DNA of 64,000 bases from JAKOVR01 sp031415655. Its GTDB lineage: Bacteria; Actinomycetota; Acidimicrobiia; Acidimicrobiales; Acidimicrobilacustridaceae. Both the position numbers and the translations under genes were made by a program. Positions within the stretch are counted from its first letter, which is position 1. The number at the start of each line of letters is the position of its first letter. This document shows positions 54,374 to 63,998 of the stretch, one piece after another. The stretch lies in contig JANOSD010000029.1 in assembly GCA_031415655.1 (NCBI GenBank), forward strand, positions 24,680-88,679, read 5' to 3'. The notes under the pieces were generated by a model. The model worked only from the letters and a program-made list of their open reading frames with translations. It was not told the origin of the DNA and searched no databases.

Positions 54374-55540
54374 TCATGACCATCTCACTACGCTGCCATC
54401 AGCGAACGCCCCGATAAGGGATGCTCCGTCCGTGGCTTGGCCGCGCAGTTCGCCCGGTGGTTTGTCGTCGACCCAGCGACCATCCAGTGCGAGGTATGGC
54501 TGTCCACAGATCACGGTGAGCGTCAATCGGTCCGTCGCGGCGAGCCTGACGGGACAGGTGTGGTGCCGCTCACCCACCATCGACCCGAGCCATTCCTCGC
54601 CGGGGCCTCGTCTATAGACCCATGTCTCTCGCCATCGTTCCGCGCCGACGGTTACGTCTCGTTCGTTGAGAAGGAGAAGCTCGGTTGTCGTGGTCGCCAA
54701 GAGGAGGCGTCCGCTCTGGGTCTCCGCCGGCGCAGCCAATTCGGCGAAGGAGTTCGTGTCACTCGACCATTGTCGAAGGAGATAGGTCGGGGTGCCGTCG
54801 AGCATCACTGCGGCTTCGTCCTCCCAAAGAACTGTCACGGCGCCCGCTATCGTCCCGACAGCGCTACGCACCTTTGCGGTTGGCGGCACTGAGGCTGGGA
54901 GCGACGCGTCACTGCGTGCGCCGGTCTGTACGTCGATGACGTGCGAACGCTCGGAGTCAACGACCAAGAGGTGGTGTCCGGCGAAGGCGGCGACGAACGG
55001 TCCAACGATCGGGATGGGTTCGAAGTTGCTGATCCCATCGAAGCCAATGATGTGCAATTTGTTCGTGTCCGTGCCGATGCCGACGGCCAGCGAGGGGCTT
55101 CCTGGGGCCACAGCGATGACCTGCTGAAGCGTGGGTAGGGTCGATTGTGGGCCGCCGCCCAAGGGCATCACTGTGGTTACGCCCTCGGTTGACACCACCA
55201 GCGCCGAAGGTGTGGCACCGGACAGAGTGGAGCCGGGCGGGATTCGGACGGGGAGGATCTCCATCACGATTCCTGAGCCTGCGGCGGGTGGGGAGGATCC
55301 GGTGCTCGTCGTATCACCAGTCGTCACCCCAGGTGAGCCGTCACCTGCTATCGCCACCTGACTGTCCTCCCGGCGCAGGGCAAACGGCGTTGCAAGCACT
55401 GCGGCAACGGCCACGACGAGCGACGCCTTTCCGAAGCGACGACGACGTCGAATGACTAATGTGCGGCGTTCGATCGCCCTTCCCGGAAAATCGGACACCG
55501 CAAGTGTCTGCACTGCATCTCGAATATCAGAGTCGGTCAT
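54374..55540 (-). CDS. Membrane-anchored protein with beta-propeller-like ectodomain
   Basis: 388 residues from the ATG at 55540, preceded by GAGGTGAAAC. A cytoplasmic start (DSDIRDAVQTLAVSDFPGR) with a basic cluster IRRRRRFGK leads to a membrane segment (ASLVVAVAAVLATPFAL). The extracellular part has repeated short strands (TPSALVVSTEGVTTVMPLGG, HHLLVVDSERSHVIDV, GRLLLATTTTELLLLNE) like a beta-propeller. The N-terminal layout resembles proteins regulated with ECF sigma factors, but no sigma gene is adjacent. Function unknown. Confidence 0.68.
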   Translation of the reverse strand: MTDSDIRDAVQTLAVSDFPGRAIERRTLVIRRRRRFGKASLVVAVAAVLATPFALRREDSQVAIAGDGSPGVTTGDTTSTGSSPPAAGSGIVMEILPVRIPPGSTLSGATPSALVVSTEGVTTVMPLGGGPQSTLPTLQQVIAVAPGSPSLAVGIGTDTNKLHIIGFDGISNFEPIPIVGPFVAAFAGHHLLVVDSERSHVIDVQTGARSDASLPASVPPTAKVRSAVGTIAGAVTVLWEDEAAVMLDGTPTYLLRQWSSDTNSFAELAAPAETQSGRLLLATTTTELLLLNERDVTVGAERWRETWVYRRGPGEEWLGSMVGERHHTCPVRLAATDRLTLTVICGQPYLALDGRWVDDKPPGELRGQATDGASLIGAFADGSVVRWS

Positions 55541-55640
55541 CACAGTTTCACCTCGTGGGCCGCGTACGTACCTAGATCTCCTCGAATTGCCGCGAGACCA
55601 CGCGCCAAGTGGGACCGTACCGTCTGCGTCAGAAGAAGTC

Positions 55641-58600
55641 GTGGTCAATCAACATGAACACGAAAACAAGTGGAAGAAGTTGGGCACGTATCTGCTCGGT
55701 CCGGGCGCACGGATCGAGCTAACGAACTACACGGGTGAAGCGGTATATACCCGCAACGTGGCCTTTGACTCCATCGCTTTCGTTTTCCGGTCCCCAGCTT
55801 CATGCACCCCCGCCCCTGGCCCGGACGCCGATGGTGACCACCTTCCCGATGCCGTCGAGACAAGCGCCGGCCTACTCCCGAATGACTCGGACACCGACGA
55901 CGACGGCCTTCCCGACGCCTGGGAGGCCGATCCCAGCATGGCGGGATCGGGCATCTATCTTCCTGGGCGGCCGTGCAAAGTGGCCACTCGCGACGAACTC
56001 TTTGGCCCCTACGGCACGAGGAGTGCGGCGACGGAGATCGGGGAGCTCGTAGGACCTGACACACGCTTCAATCGGCCGCCAAATCCTCGCCACAAGGACG
56101 TGTATCTCGAGCTCGATTGGCAGAGCTGCAACTCCGACAACTCGGGGTGTCCGATTGTCACGCCTGGTTTCGGGTCCGTATCGATCGACCGTTGGATCGA
56201 TCCGGCGTTCCATCTACCACCGCGTGCGGCACTCGATGATGTGGTCAAGGCGTTCGCCCAAACGACGCAGTTGTCCAACCCGGACGGCCGCAACGGTGTC
56301 AATTTAAACATCATCGTGGATGAGAAAACTGATCATCGGCCGACGTGTGACAAGGCGCCGAGCGACAACCGAGGACGCGGCTTTGGGTCCGCTCAGCAGC
56401 GACAGAACATCGAGCTGATGACCGCGAAGAGTCGAGCTTTCCGCTACGTGTGGAGCGGACACTCCACGGCGGAAGTCACCGATGCGCAATGCCCGGCGCC
56501 CTCCGCGCAGGACCTCCTCTTTCATAACCCGTTGCCGTCGTACGACTACACCCCCTACGGTTCCACCAACATGCCCGGCAACGACATCTTGCTGTCGTTG
56601 TCTTTGGGTTGGTGGTGCCCGAGCGACCTTCGCATTGTTACCCCGGAAACGCTCCTTCCGTTATTGGGTCCGGTCATCGTCCCCGCTACTGGTCTGATCC
56701 CACGATTCCCGACCGGCTCCGCAAACCCCTGCGTGCGCAGCTTCGGGCCTTGGGGCACGCCGGAAAGTCCGGGGCCCGGCGACGGGTTGTACCCGTGGGC
56801 GCTGTTTACGGTGAAGAACGGCGCAACCACCACCAACCCATCGGTGAGCTGGCCAATGGCCAAGTTGCTCGGCGTGCCCGAAGCCGACGGGAGCCGCCAG
56901 CTTTTCGGTCGATCCCTCATGCGCTTGTTGGGGCTAGCGATGGGAATCCCGGCGGCGACGGTGAAGAACGACCCGCTGGAGTACACGGGCCCGGGGCAAC
57001 CGAAGAGAGCGGAGGAATACGGTTCATGGGTTGGTGCGAAGCTTGCGCCGATCGACACCGCTCCGGGGCCGGTAACGCAATCGCAGGCCGAGGTCAAGCT
57101 CCCGGGTAATGTTTCTGCACAGCAAGCGGACCGGGATGGGGATGGGAAGATTGAACGCGACGACAACTGTCCCGGTGTGGTGAATGTCAACCAGGCCAAC
57201 GGTGACGAAGACGTGATCGGTGATGCGTGCGACCCCGACGCCGACGGTCTCTACGATCAGTTGGCGGCCGATGGTTGGGGCAACACTTCAATTGGGGTCG
57301 ATCCCTTTCCGGCCGACGCCGACAACGACGGTACCTGGGATTTACCGGATCCCGATGACGACAACGACGGCGACCTCGACCCGCAGGACAACTGTCGCAT
57401 GGTTCCCAACGCCGACCAGTCGAACTTCGACGGCGATGCGTTCGGTGACGCCTGCGACCCGGACGACGACAACGACGGCTGGGGAGACGACGTTGAGGTG
57501 CAGTTCAAGTCCGATACCCGCAACGCCACCCGCGGGCCGGAAGCGCTTCCGGCCGCAGCCAGCGGACAGGTTCCTCGATGTGCCGACGGAATCGACAACG
57601 ACGCTGACGGAGTGGTGGATGCGGCCGACAACGGCTGTACCGACGCTGATGGCGACACGATGCCCGACGTTGCCGATCCGTGCCCGAATCTGCCCGACTT
57701 CGGCTGGCGAGATCGCGACCGAAACGGCGTGGGGGATTCGTGCGAGGGCGTTCGCATCGTGCGGGCCGTCGCGCCCGGCGTAGCGGCCTACGACCTGGCT
57801 GGGGTGGCTCGGATCACCTGGCGAACCGCACTCAATGGAACGGTGACCGTCCGCCTGCACGGGTCGACCTGCACCGATGGCACCGTCGTCGCCACCGTTG
57901 TCGCACGCGCCACCCTCGACGAGGACCACAACGACGGCCAGTTCATCACCATCACCACTGAACTGCCAGTGGCATCGTTACGGCAAGGGGCAAACCGCGT
58001 CCGAGTGTGCCTTGACGCCGGTGATGGCGTCGTGCGGTCGGATGCGGTCACGCTGCAGCGAGACGGTACCGGTGTGGTGGACCCAGCCGGTTCCTTCCAT
58101 TCGATCCAGCCTTTCCGGGTGCTCCATACGGGCGAAGGGATCGGCCTATCAGGAGCCATCGGCGCCGGGCAGACCAAGTCGGTGACGGTTGCTGGAATGG
58201 GTGGCGTTCCGGCGGTGGGCGCGACCTCGGTACTCGTGAACATCACCGTCGCGGGGGCCACGGCAACTTCGCACCTCTCGGTTTGGCCTTCGGGAACGGC
58301 GCAGCCAAACGCGTCGACCATAAACTTCAGCGCGGGGCAGGTGATTGCCAACGCCAACGTGGCCAGACTGGGCGCGGATGGCAAGCTCTCGATCTACAAC
58401 AATTCGGGGAGTGTGCAGGTCATCGTCGACGTCGTCGGTTGGTACGACACTGGAACCGAACCAATGCCCCAACTACTGAAGACGCTTCCGGCACCGGCGC
58501 GGTTGCTCGACTCACGCGATGGAACCGGTGGCCACACCACCGCGTGGGGACCAGGCCAGACGCGCGACGTCACCGTCGCCGGTGTGGGTGGGATCCCGAT

Positions 58601-59210
58601 CGGCGCAGATTCGGTGGTTCTGACGCTCACCGTGACGGCGCCGACGGCAGTGTCACATCTGAGCGTCTGGCCCAGCGGATCGCCGCAGCCGACCACGTCC
58701 GTGATGAACTTTCCGTCCGGCGCCACTCTGGCCGCCCATGTGGTGGCGAGGGTCGGGGCCAACGGAAAGATTAGCGTTCGCAACAACAGTGGGAATGTGC
58801 AGGTGATCGCCGACGCGGTCGGCTACTACAGCGCCGACTTCACCGGTCGTTGGCTCCGCGCCGCCACACCCACCCGGGTGCTGGATTCACGCGACGGAAC
58901 CGGGGGGTTTTCGACGCCGTGGCCGCAAGCCACATCACGCGTGGTGCCGATCGCCGGTCGGCTTGGCATCCCGGTCGGGGTGAAGGCCGTGGTGGTCAAT
59001 CTCACCGTGATCGGAGGGACGGCAACGTCGCATCTGACGGTCTGGCAAGCCGGGGTACCCCGACCGGGGGCATCGAACATCAACTTCCCCGCCGGGGCGG
59101 TGCTGGCCAATCTGACGATCACCGCTCTCAACGATGCCGGCGCGATCGAGATCTACAACAACTCCGGTTCGGTGCATGTGGTCGCTGATGTGGTTGGCTG
59201 GTTTGTGTGA
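55641..59210 (+). CDS. Giant extracellular Ca-binding protein with adhesion-like repeats, 5'-truncated
   Basis: The frame is open from 55452 but the coding look begins near 55641 (GTG; 1189 residues from there). The first 60 residues (WKKLGTYLLGPGARIELTNY, then VAFDSIAFVFRS) are the C-terminal half of a golvesin/xanthan-lyase-type CBD domain. No signal peptide precedes it, so the 5' end seems lost. Two thrombospondin-3-like Ca-binding regions follow (DADGDHLPDAVETSAG; DADNDGTWDLPDPDDDNDGD). Then comes a large unassigned domain (ELDWQSCNSDNSGCPI) and, from about 815, three RVLDSRDGTGG ... VVGW repeats, the same type as in the protein at 17454. The frame upstream of 55641 is antisense to the divergent gene's 5' end. 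Confidence 0.78.
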   Translation: MVNQHEHENKWKKLGTYLLGPGARIELTNYTGEAVYTRNVAFDSIAFVFRSPASCTPAPGPDADGDHLPDAVETSAGLLPNDSDTDDDGLPDAWEADPSMAGSGIYLPGRPCKVATRDELFGPYGTRSAATEIGELVGPDTRFNRPPNPRHKDVYLELDWQSCNSDNSGCPIVTPGFGSVSIDRWIDPAFHLPPRAALDDVVKAFAQTTQLSNPDGRNGVNLNIIVDEKTDHRPTCDKAPSDNRGRGFGSAQQRQNIELMTAKSRAFRYVWSGHSTAEVTDAQCPAPSAQDLLFHNPLPSYDYTPYGSTNMPGNDILLSLSLGWWCPSDLRIVTPETLLPLLGPVIVPATGLIPRFPTGSANPCVRSFGPWGTPESPGPGDGLYPWALFTVKNGATTTNPSVSWPMAKLLGVPEADGSRQLFGRSLMRLLGLAMGIPAATVKNDPLEYTGPGQPKRAEEYGSWVGAKLAPIDTAPGPVTQSQAEVKLPGNVSAQQADRDGDGKIERDDNCPGVVNVNQANGDEDVIGDACDPDADGLYDQLAADGWGNTSIGVDPFPADADNDGTWDLPDPDDDNDGDLDPQDNCRMVPNADQSNFDGDAFGDACDPDDDNDGWGDDVEVQFKSDTRNATRGPEALPAAASGQVPRCADGIDNDADGVVDAADNGCTDADGDTMPDVADPCPNLPDFGWRDRDRNGVGDSCEGVRIVRAVAPGVAAYDLAGVARITWRTALNGTVTVRLHGSTCTDGTVVATVVARATLDEDHNDGQFITITTELPVASLRQGANRVRVCLDAGDGVVRSDAVTLQRDGTGVVDPAGSFHSIQPFRVLHTGEGIGLSGAIGAGQTKSVTVAGMGGVPAVGATSVLVNITVAGATATSHLSVWPSGTAQPNASTINFSAGQVIANANVARLGADGKLSIYNNSGSVQVIVDVVGWYDTGTEPMPQLLKTLPAPARLLDSRDGTGGHTTAWGPGQTRDVTVAGVGGIPIGADSVVLTLTVTAPTAVSHLSVWPSGSPQPTTSVMNFPSGATLAAHVVARVGANGKISVRNNSGNVQVIADAVGYYSADFTGRWLRAATPTRVLDSRDGTGGFSTPWPQATSRVVPIAGRLGIPVGVKAVVVNLTVIGGTATSHLTVWQAGVPRPGASNINFPAGAVLANLTITALNDAGAIEIYNNSGSVHVVADVVGWFV

Positions 59211-59917
59211 TCCAACCCAAGCCACGGCTCTCGGGCATCGATTGGGTTTTCGCGGTCAGCCTCACGGCGTGGTCCGGCTTGTTCACACTCTTCGCGCCAG
59301 CATCCCCGTTTGTCGCAGTCCCTGCTGTCGCGGTCACGGGAGTGTCGATAGTGCTGTTGTTTCTGGTTTACCAGTCCACGCCCGCTCGCGCGTTGAAAGT
59401 GGCGCTCTGGTTGCACGGCGGCATGCTCGCGATCTCCATCGTGTCGGCGCTGGTGTGGTTTCTGATCTTCCCGAACCGGCCGTCGCCAAGTGCCCCGACC
59501 ACCACACGACCATCCGGGACCCTGCCGCCCGGCGAGGTCGAGGACTGGCGTGGGATACAAGTCAGCGACGTAACCGAGGTCCTGAGTATTTCGCTCTTCA
59601 ACATCCCCGATCCAAGAGCGATGCTTGCCCACCTACCCGGCCCCGTGGATGCGTCGGTCATTGCCCGATGCTGGCCGTCGCCGGAGCCGATCCGCTCCGA
59701 CCTCGACAAAGCAGTCATCACACCGGCCGCTGATGTGCCCAGCACGGCTACCCGGGCCGTGTTGACTTTCGCTCTCGATCCGAGCAACACCCCACCGGGC
59801 AACGAAAGCACGATCGAGATAGAGGTTCTCATTCCCGACGGCGGAAAGCCTTTCATCATTGAGCGGTACGCGCCCCAAAAAGATCCCACCTGCCCGCCGG
59901 GTTTCCCGCCGCTCTGA
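59207..59917 (+). CDS. Three-segment membrane protein with extracellular tail
   Basis: 236 residues from a GTG at 59207 that overlaps the upstream stop (GTGA), so translation is coupled. Three hydrophobic segments fill 12-95 (FAVSLTAWSGLFTLF, VAVTGVSIVLLFLVY, ALWLHGGMLAISIVSALVWF). A Thr/Pro linker and a compact domain of about 130 residues follow (DWRGIQVSDVTEVLSISLFN; Cys at CWPSPEP and TCPPGF). No family recognised. Coupling to the giant secreted gene suggests a role in its biogenesis or anchoring; inference only. Confidence 0.65.
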   Translation: MIQPKPRLSGIDWVFAVSLTAWSGLFTLFAPASPFVAVPAVAVTGVSIVLLFLVYQSTPARALKVALWLHGGMLAISIVSALVWFLIFPNRPSPSAPTTTRPSGTLPPGEVEDWRGIQVSDVTEVLSISLFNIPDPRAMLAHLPGPVDASVIARCWPSPEPIRSDLDKAVITPAADVPSTATRAVLTFALDPSNTPPGNESTIEIEVLIPDGGKPFIIERYAPQKDPTCPPGFPPL

Positions 59918-60011
59918 CGCTCGGGACTGCCGTTTGAGGGGCGTCGCCGTCGCTTTCGTGTGCTGGCCGCCAGGAAGTGTGAGCGTGCGTCCAGCGACCG
60001 AAGCCGGATCG

Positions 60012-60821
60012 TCAGATGCCTTCTTTGCGGGCCCGCACGATGAGGGTGCTCGGCACCCAGGCCATCACCTGCGACCAGTAGTGGCTGTGCACGGTGGTGG
60101 CGTCGGGTTCGGGTTCGAGGATCGTGTCGACCCGGAAGTTGGCCCGGCTGAGGCTGGTGAAGATCTCGCTCACCGTGCGGGGGAAGTCCTGGCCAGCGAG
60201 GTCGGGGGTTTCCCAGTCCCGCGCCGAGCGATCCCAGTAGGAGCGGGCGACTCGCAGCGGATCGGATGCGGCCGGCTCCACCATGGCGATCGCCGGGTGG
60301 GGTACGGAAAGCACCAACGGACACTCACGGGAGAGCACCCGATGCACTTGGCGGTAGACGCGGTCGGGGTCGTCGACGGTGGCGAGGGCGTAGATGCTCA
60401 CCACCGCATCGATGGTGTCGGCGCGAACGCCGGCGAGGTCGGCGAGGTCGCCTTGGCGCAACTCGACCTTGGTCTCCTCCTGCTCGGCCAGGGCTCGCAC
60501 CCGGTCGATGCGGTCGCTCGAGGGATCGATGCTGATCACCTTGGCACCGGCCTTGGCCATGGCGATCGCTGCCTGCCCGCCGCCACAACCCAGCTCCAGC
60601 ACTCGTTTGCCTTCGAGGTTGCCCAACAGACGGAAGATGCGATCGTTGGCGACGTCGGGGCCATAGCTCACGGTGTCGAGCGGAAGTGACGCTTCGGCCG
60701 GAAAAGTGGCCGAGAGTGGCCGACTATCCACCGGCGCGACCGCCGGTGCTTGGGCGGCGCGCAGGTGACGCGCCGTGGGGTGGCTGGCCGTGATGTCGGC
60801 GGGCGGGTTGTCGTCTGACAC
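60012..60821 (-). CDS. SAM-dependent class I methyltransferase
   Basis: 269 residues from a GTG at 60821 with CAGGAG 6 nt upstream, which decides the start over an upstream ATG at 60875. Rossmann-type motif I KRVLELGCGGGQAAIAMAK, acidic end of strand 2 VISIDPSS, post I LRQGDLADL and motif II/III (VVSIYALATVDDPD, VLSVPHPA) are intact. The C-terminal part with FPRTVSEIFTSLSRANFRVD resembles small-molecule methyltransferases. Substrate unknown. It is divergent from the DUF5318 gene. Confidence 0.85.
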   Translation of the reverse strand: MSDDNPPADITASHPTARHLRAAQAPAVAPVDSRPLSATFPAEASLPLDTVSYGPDVANDRIFRLLGNLEGKRVLELGCGGGQAAIAMAKAGAKVISIDPSSDRIDRVRALAEQEETKVELRQGDLADLAGVRADTIDAVVSIYALATVDDPDRVYRQVHRVLSRECPLVLSVPHPAIAMVEPAASDPLRVARSYWDRSARDWETPDLAGQDFPRTVSEIFTSLSRANFRVDTILEPEPDATTVHSHYWSQVMAWVPSTLIVRARKEGI

Positions 60822-61040
60822 TTCGGGCTCCTGGGGGCGGTGCGGTCCGGGCACCCTCTCGGCCGGGATCGCCATCGTGAAGTCTGGCCGCGACCAGGTT
60901 GACAAGGGAGGATGGTCTCCGGAGTTGGCCGCGCTCGACGGGTTGTCCCCTTACCCCTCCCACGGCGGCGCATTCGCACGATCGGGTCGCTACCCTCTTC
61001 TGGCGTGTCGACCTTCCATGCCGGAGCGATCCAAGGCGCT

Positions 61041-61436
61041 GTGAACCACCACCCCGGCGAGGTCGACTATCGCCTGGCGCGGCGGCACCTCATCAACGAG
61101 TTCAAGCGCGGCCGCCTCGCCCGCCACGAAGTATGCGACGCCCATCCTGAACTCGTGCGGGCGGGTCGTGAGGTGGGCAAAGCCACGGCGATGAACTGCC
61201 CGATCTGCGAGGACCATCCGGTGGTGCTCATCACCTACGTGTTCGGGCCCCGGTTGCCGTCGTTCGGTCGGTGCATCACCAAACCCACCGAACTCAAGGC
61301 GTTGGCCAACCGCAACGGCGACTTCACCGCCTACGTGGTGGAGGTCTGCCCCGGTTGCTCGTGGAATCACTTGTTCCGGGTGTTCCCACTGGTGAAGGCA
61401 CCCCGCACCCGCGCTCCCCGCCGCGCCGAGGGCTGA
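61041..61436 (+). CDS. DUF5318 family protein (upstream of PBP1A)
   Basis: 131 residues from a GTG at 61041. The family pattern is evident: VDYRLARRHLINEFKRGRL, ARHEVCDAHPELVRAG, MNCPICEDHPVVLITYVFG and VCPGCSWNHLFRV, with paired Cys (CPIC, CPGC) likely to bind zinc. The same gene precedes the bifunctional PBP ponA1 in mycobacteria (Rv0049-Rv0050), as here, 41 bp from the PBP start. Function unknown; probably an accessory to cell-wall synthesis. Confidence 0.82.
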   Translation: MNHHPGEVDYRLARRHLINEFKRGRLARHEVCDAHPELVRAGREVGKATAMNCPICEDHPVVLITYVFGPRLPSFGRCITKPTELKALANRNGDFTAYVVEVCPGCSWNHLFRVFPLVKAPRTRAPRRAEG

Positions 61437-61477
61437 CCCCTCCTCGGCCAAGCCCGTTCACTACCCTGTTTCCTGAA

Positions 61478-63874
61478 ATGGCCAAACCTGTCCCAACCCC
61501 CGGTTCTCCCGCGCGCCCGGCGCGCAGCAAGGCGGCGGGCGCGCCAAGGTCCGGCTCGGCGAAGGGAGCGAAAGCACCCAAGGCACCGCCACCGAAAAAA
61601 GCCCCCCGGGCCGACCGCGTCAAAGGCCGGTACGGCACGATCGACCTCAGCCAAATGGGGTGGCTCCAGCGTCGTCGCACCGAGCGAAAGTACGGCCTCC
61701 GCAAACGCAACGTGATCTGGCGGATGCGTCGACCGGTATTCATCGCCGTTCTGGCCGTGGTGTTGGGTGCCAGCACAATCGCCTTCAGCTACTGGCAAGA
61801 ACCACTGCCGTCGGCCACGCCGAAGTTGGCCGAGATCTCGTTCATGTGTTCGGCTGAGGTCGCCGTGGGCCAGTGCACCCAGGACAACTCCATCGCCCAG
61901 CTCAGTGGCGATGAGAAACGGGTGCTGGTGAAGTTCGACGACGTCCCGCAGATTCTCGTCCAGGCGGTACTGGCGGCAGAGGACAAGAACTTTTTGCAGC
62001 ATAAGGGCGTGGATCCCAACGGGATCGGCCGGGCGTTCCTGTCGGAGTTGCGCAACGAGGATCTCAAGAGCGGCGGCTCCACGATCACCCAGCAGTACAT
62101 CAAGAACACCTATCTCACGAGTGAACGTAGCGTCGATCGCAAGATTCGTGAGGCGGTGTTGGCGATCAAGATCGAGAAAGAGCTTCCCAAGGAGATCATC
62201 CTTGAGCGTTACCTCAACACGATCTACTTCGGCCGCGGGTCCTACGGCGTGGCCGAGGCTTCGAGGGTGTATTTCGGGAAGGACCTCAGCCAGATCGGGC
62301 TGCCCGAAGCCGCCTACCTTGCCGGCATTATCCGGTCGCCTGAGGCCTACGACCCCAATCGGCCCTCCACCGATCCGTTCGCCGCTCGCCAGCGCCAGTC
62401 CGCCACGGAACGCCGCAAACAGGTGCTGTCGGCGATGGTGGCGGAGAGGTACATCAGCCAACTCGACAAAGAAAAGGTCGACGACCTTGGCTGGGACTAT
62501 GTGCTCGTGCGGGAGCCGTCGAAGAACTACGGCAAGGTCACCAACATCGAGTTCGGCTCGGAATACTGGATCGAGTACATCCGCCACTTTCTCACGACCC
62601 AAACCCCGATTACCGACGCCCAGGTGTTCGGCGGTGGTCTGCGGATTTACACGACGATGGACTGGGGCCAACAAGCCATCGCCTACGACTCCATCCGTTC
62701 GATTCTCGGCCGCCCCGACGACCCCGCGGCATCGATCGTGTCGATGGATCCACTCGGCAACGTGCGGGCCATGGTCGGTGGGTTCGACTTCGCCTCCTCG
62801 CAGGTGAACCTCGCTGCCGGCGTCGACGGTGGCGGTTCCGGTCGGCAACCCGGTTCGTCGTTCAAGCCGTTCGCGTTGGCCGCCGCCCTTGAATCCGGGA
62901 AAAGTCTCGGCGAGGTCTACAGCGCCCCCGGCCGCATGACGCTTTCCCTCAAGGGGGGCGGATCCTGGAACGTGGGTAACTACGGCGACGCGTCGCTCGG
63001 CACCATGAACCTGGTGCAGGCCACGATGATGTCGAGCAACACCGTCTACGCCCAGCTCATCAACGACATCGGCACGAAAAACGTGGTCGACATGGCCAAG
63101 AAGCTCGGCGTCACTGGCGACCTTCCCGAATATCCGTCGGTGGTGCTCGGCACCGGCAGCGTCTCGGTGCTCGACATGACCACCGGCTTCCACACGCTGT
63201 CGAACCACGGCATGAGGATCGGCCCGGTGGTGGTCACCCGCGTGGAGGACGCTGGAGGCCGGCTCGTGTGGGAACCCGAGAGCAAGAAGGAACAAGTCGT
63301 GCGGGCAGAGACGGCCGATGCCGTGAGTTGGGTGCTCAATCAGGTGGTCACCGGTGGTACCGGAAAGGCGGCCAACTACGGCCAACCGGCGGCGGGGAAG
63401 ACGGGCACCACCGAGAACTATCGAGACGCGTGGTTCGCCGGCTACTCCTGCGACGTCACCGCCGCAGTGTGGCTCGGCTACCCGGGCGAGAAGACCCGCT
63501 ACATGAGCAACGTGCACGGCCGCCAGGTGGCGGGCGGCACCTTCCCCACGGAGATTTGGGGTCGGTTCATGCGTAATGCCAATGCCGGCAAGGTGAACTG
63601 CCGAACGTTCCCGCAGCCCTCGTTCGCTCCCGTCGTGGGGGCCACGTTCGCTCCGGGCACCGTGGTGCAGGCCCCCCCGGGAACGGCCGATCCCACACCG
63701 GGGTCCACGGCGAAACCGTCAGGAAGCTCCGCCCCCACATCGAGCTCGTCGTCCTCGTCCTCCTCCACGAGTTCGTCGTCTACATCGAGTTCGTCCACCA
63801 CCACGAGCAGCGTGGTGACAACGAGCAGTTCGTCGTCTACCAGCAGTTCGTCGACGCCACCCACCACCCCATAG
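61478..63874 (+). CDS. ponA1: Bifunctional class A penicillin-binding protein
   Basis: 798 residues. A basic, Pro/Ala-rich cytoplasmic tail (1-85) precedes a membrane segment (about 87-107). The glycosyltransferase domain has AAEDKNFLQHKGVDP near 167 and GGSTITQQYIKNTYL near 198. The transpeptidase domain has SSFKPF near 460 (Ser nucleophile SxxK), MSSNTVYAQL near 518 (SxN) and KTGTTE near 640. A Ser/Thr/Pro-rich tail (about 735-798) encoded by TCG/TCC/AGT runs ends the protein. It polymerises and cross-links peptidoglycan. The DUF5318 gene is 41 bp upstream; presumably one operon. The ATG at 61478 is chosen over the long upstream reading. Confidence 0.94.
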   Translation: MAKPVPTPGSPARPARSKAAGAPRSGSAKGAKAPKAPPPKKAPRADRVKGRYGTIDLSQMGWLQRRRTERKYGLRKRNVIWRMRRPVFIAVLAVVLGASTIAFSYWQEPLPSATPKLAEISFMCSAEVAVGQCTQDNSIAQLSGDEKRVLVKFDDVPQILVQAVLAAEDKNFLQHKGVDPNGIGRAFLSELRNEDLKSGGSTITQQYIKNTYLTSERSVDRKIREAVLAIKIEKELPKEIILERYLNTIYFGRGSYGVAEASRVYFGKDLSQIGLPEAAYLAGIIRSPEAYDPNRPSTDPFAARQRQSATERRKQVLSAMVAERYISQLDKEKVDDLGWDYVLVREPSKNYGKVTNIEFGSEYWIEYIRHFLTTQTPITDAQVFGGGLRIYTTMDWGQQAIAYDSIRSILGRPDDPAASIVSMDPLGNVRAMVGGFDFASSQVNLAAGVDGGGSGRQPGSSFKPFALAAALESGKSLGEVYSAPGRMTLSLKGGGSWNVGNYGDASLGTMNLVQATMMSSNTVYAQLINDIGTKNVVDMAKKLGVTGDLPEYPSVVLGTGSVSVLDMTTGFHTLSNHGMRIGPVVVTRVEDAGGRLVWEPESKKEQVVRAETADAVSWVLNQVVTGGTGKAANYGQPAAGKTGTTENYRDAWFAGYSCDVTAAVWLGYPGEKTRYMSNVHGRQVAGGTFPTEIWGRFMRNANAGKVNCRTFPQPSFAPVVGATFAPGTVVQAPPGTADPTPGSTAKPSGSSAPTSSSSSSSSSTSSSSTSSSSTTTSSVVTTSSSSSTSSSSTPPTTP

Positions 63875-63920
63875 CCGCGCCCACCGCTCCGCCTCGCCCG
63901 CCCGCTCCGCACCACCGCAG

Positions 63921-63998
63921 CGGCCCGCCGTCGCGTCCCCGCCCGCACCACCGCTCCGGCCCGCCGGCCGCTCCGGCCCGCCGTCGCGTCCCCGCCCG
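63921..63998. repeat. GC-rich 25-bp direct repeat after ponA1
   Basis: CGGCCCGCCGTCGCGTCCCC and five more bases occur at 63921-63945 and again at 63974-63998, 53 bp apart. Between them are GCTCCGGCCCGCCGG variants. The array continues to the window edge, so its length is unknown. No gene is seen from 63875 to the end. Confidence 0.75.

Noticed and set aside
61367..63517. 716-codon reverse frame opposite ponA1
   Set aside because: Shadow of the PBP gene, which has complete catalytic motifs.
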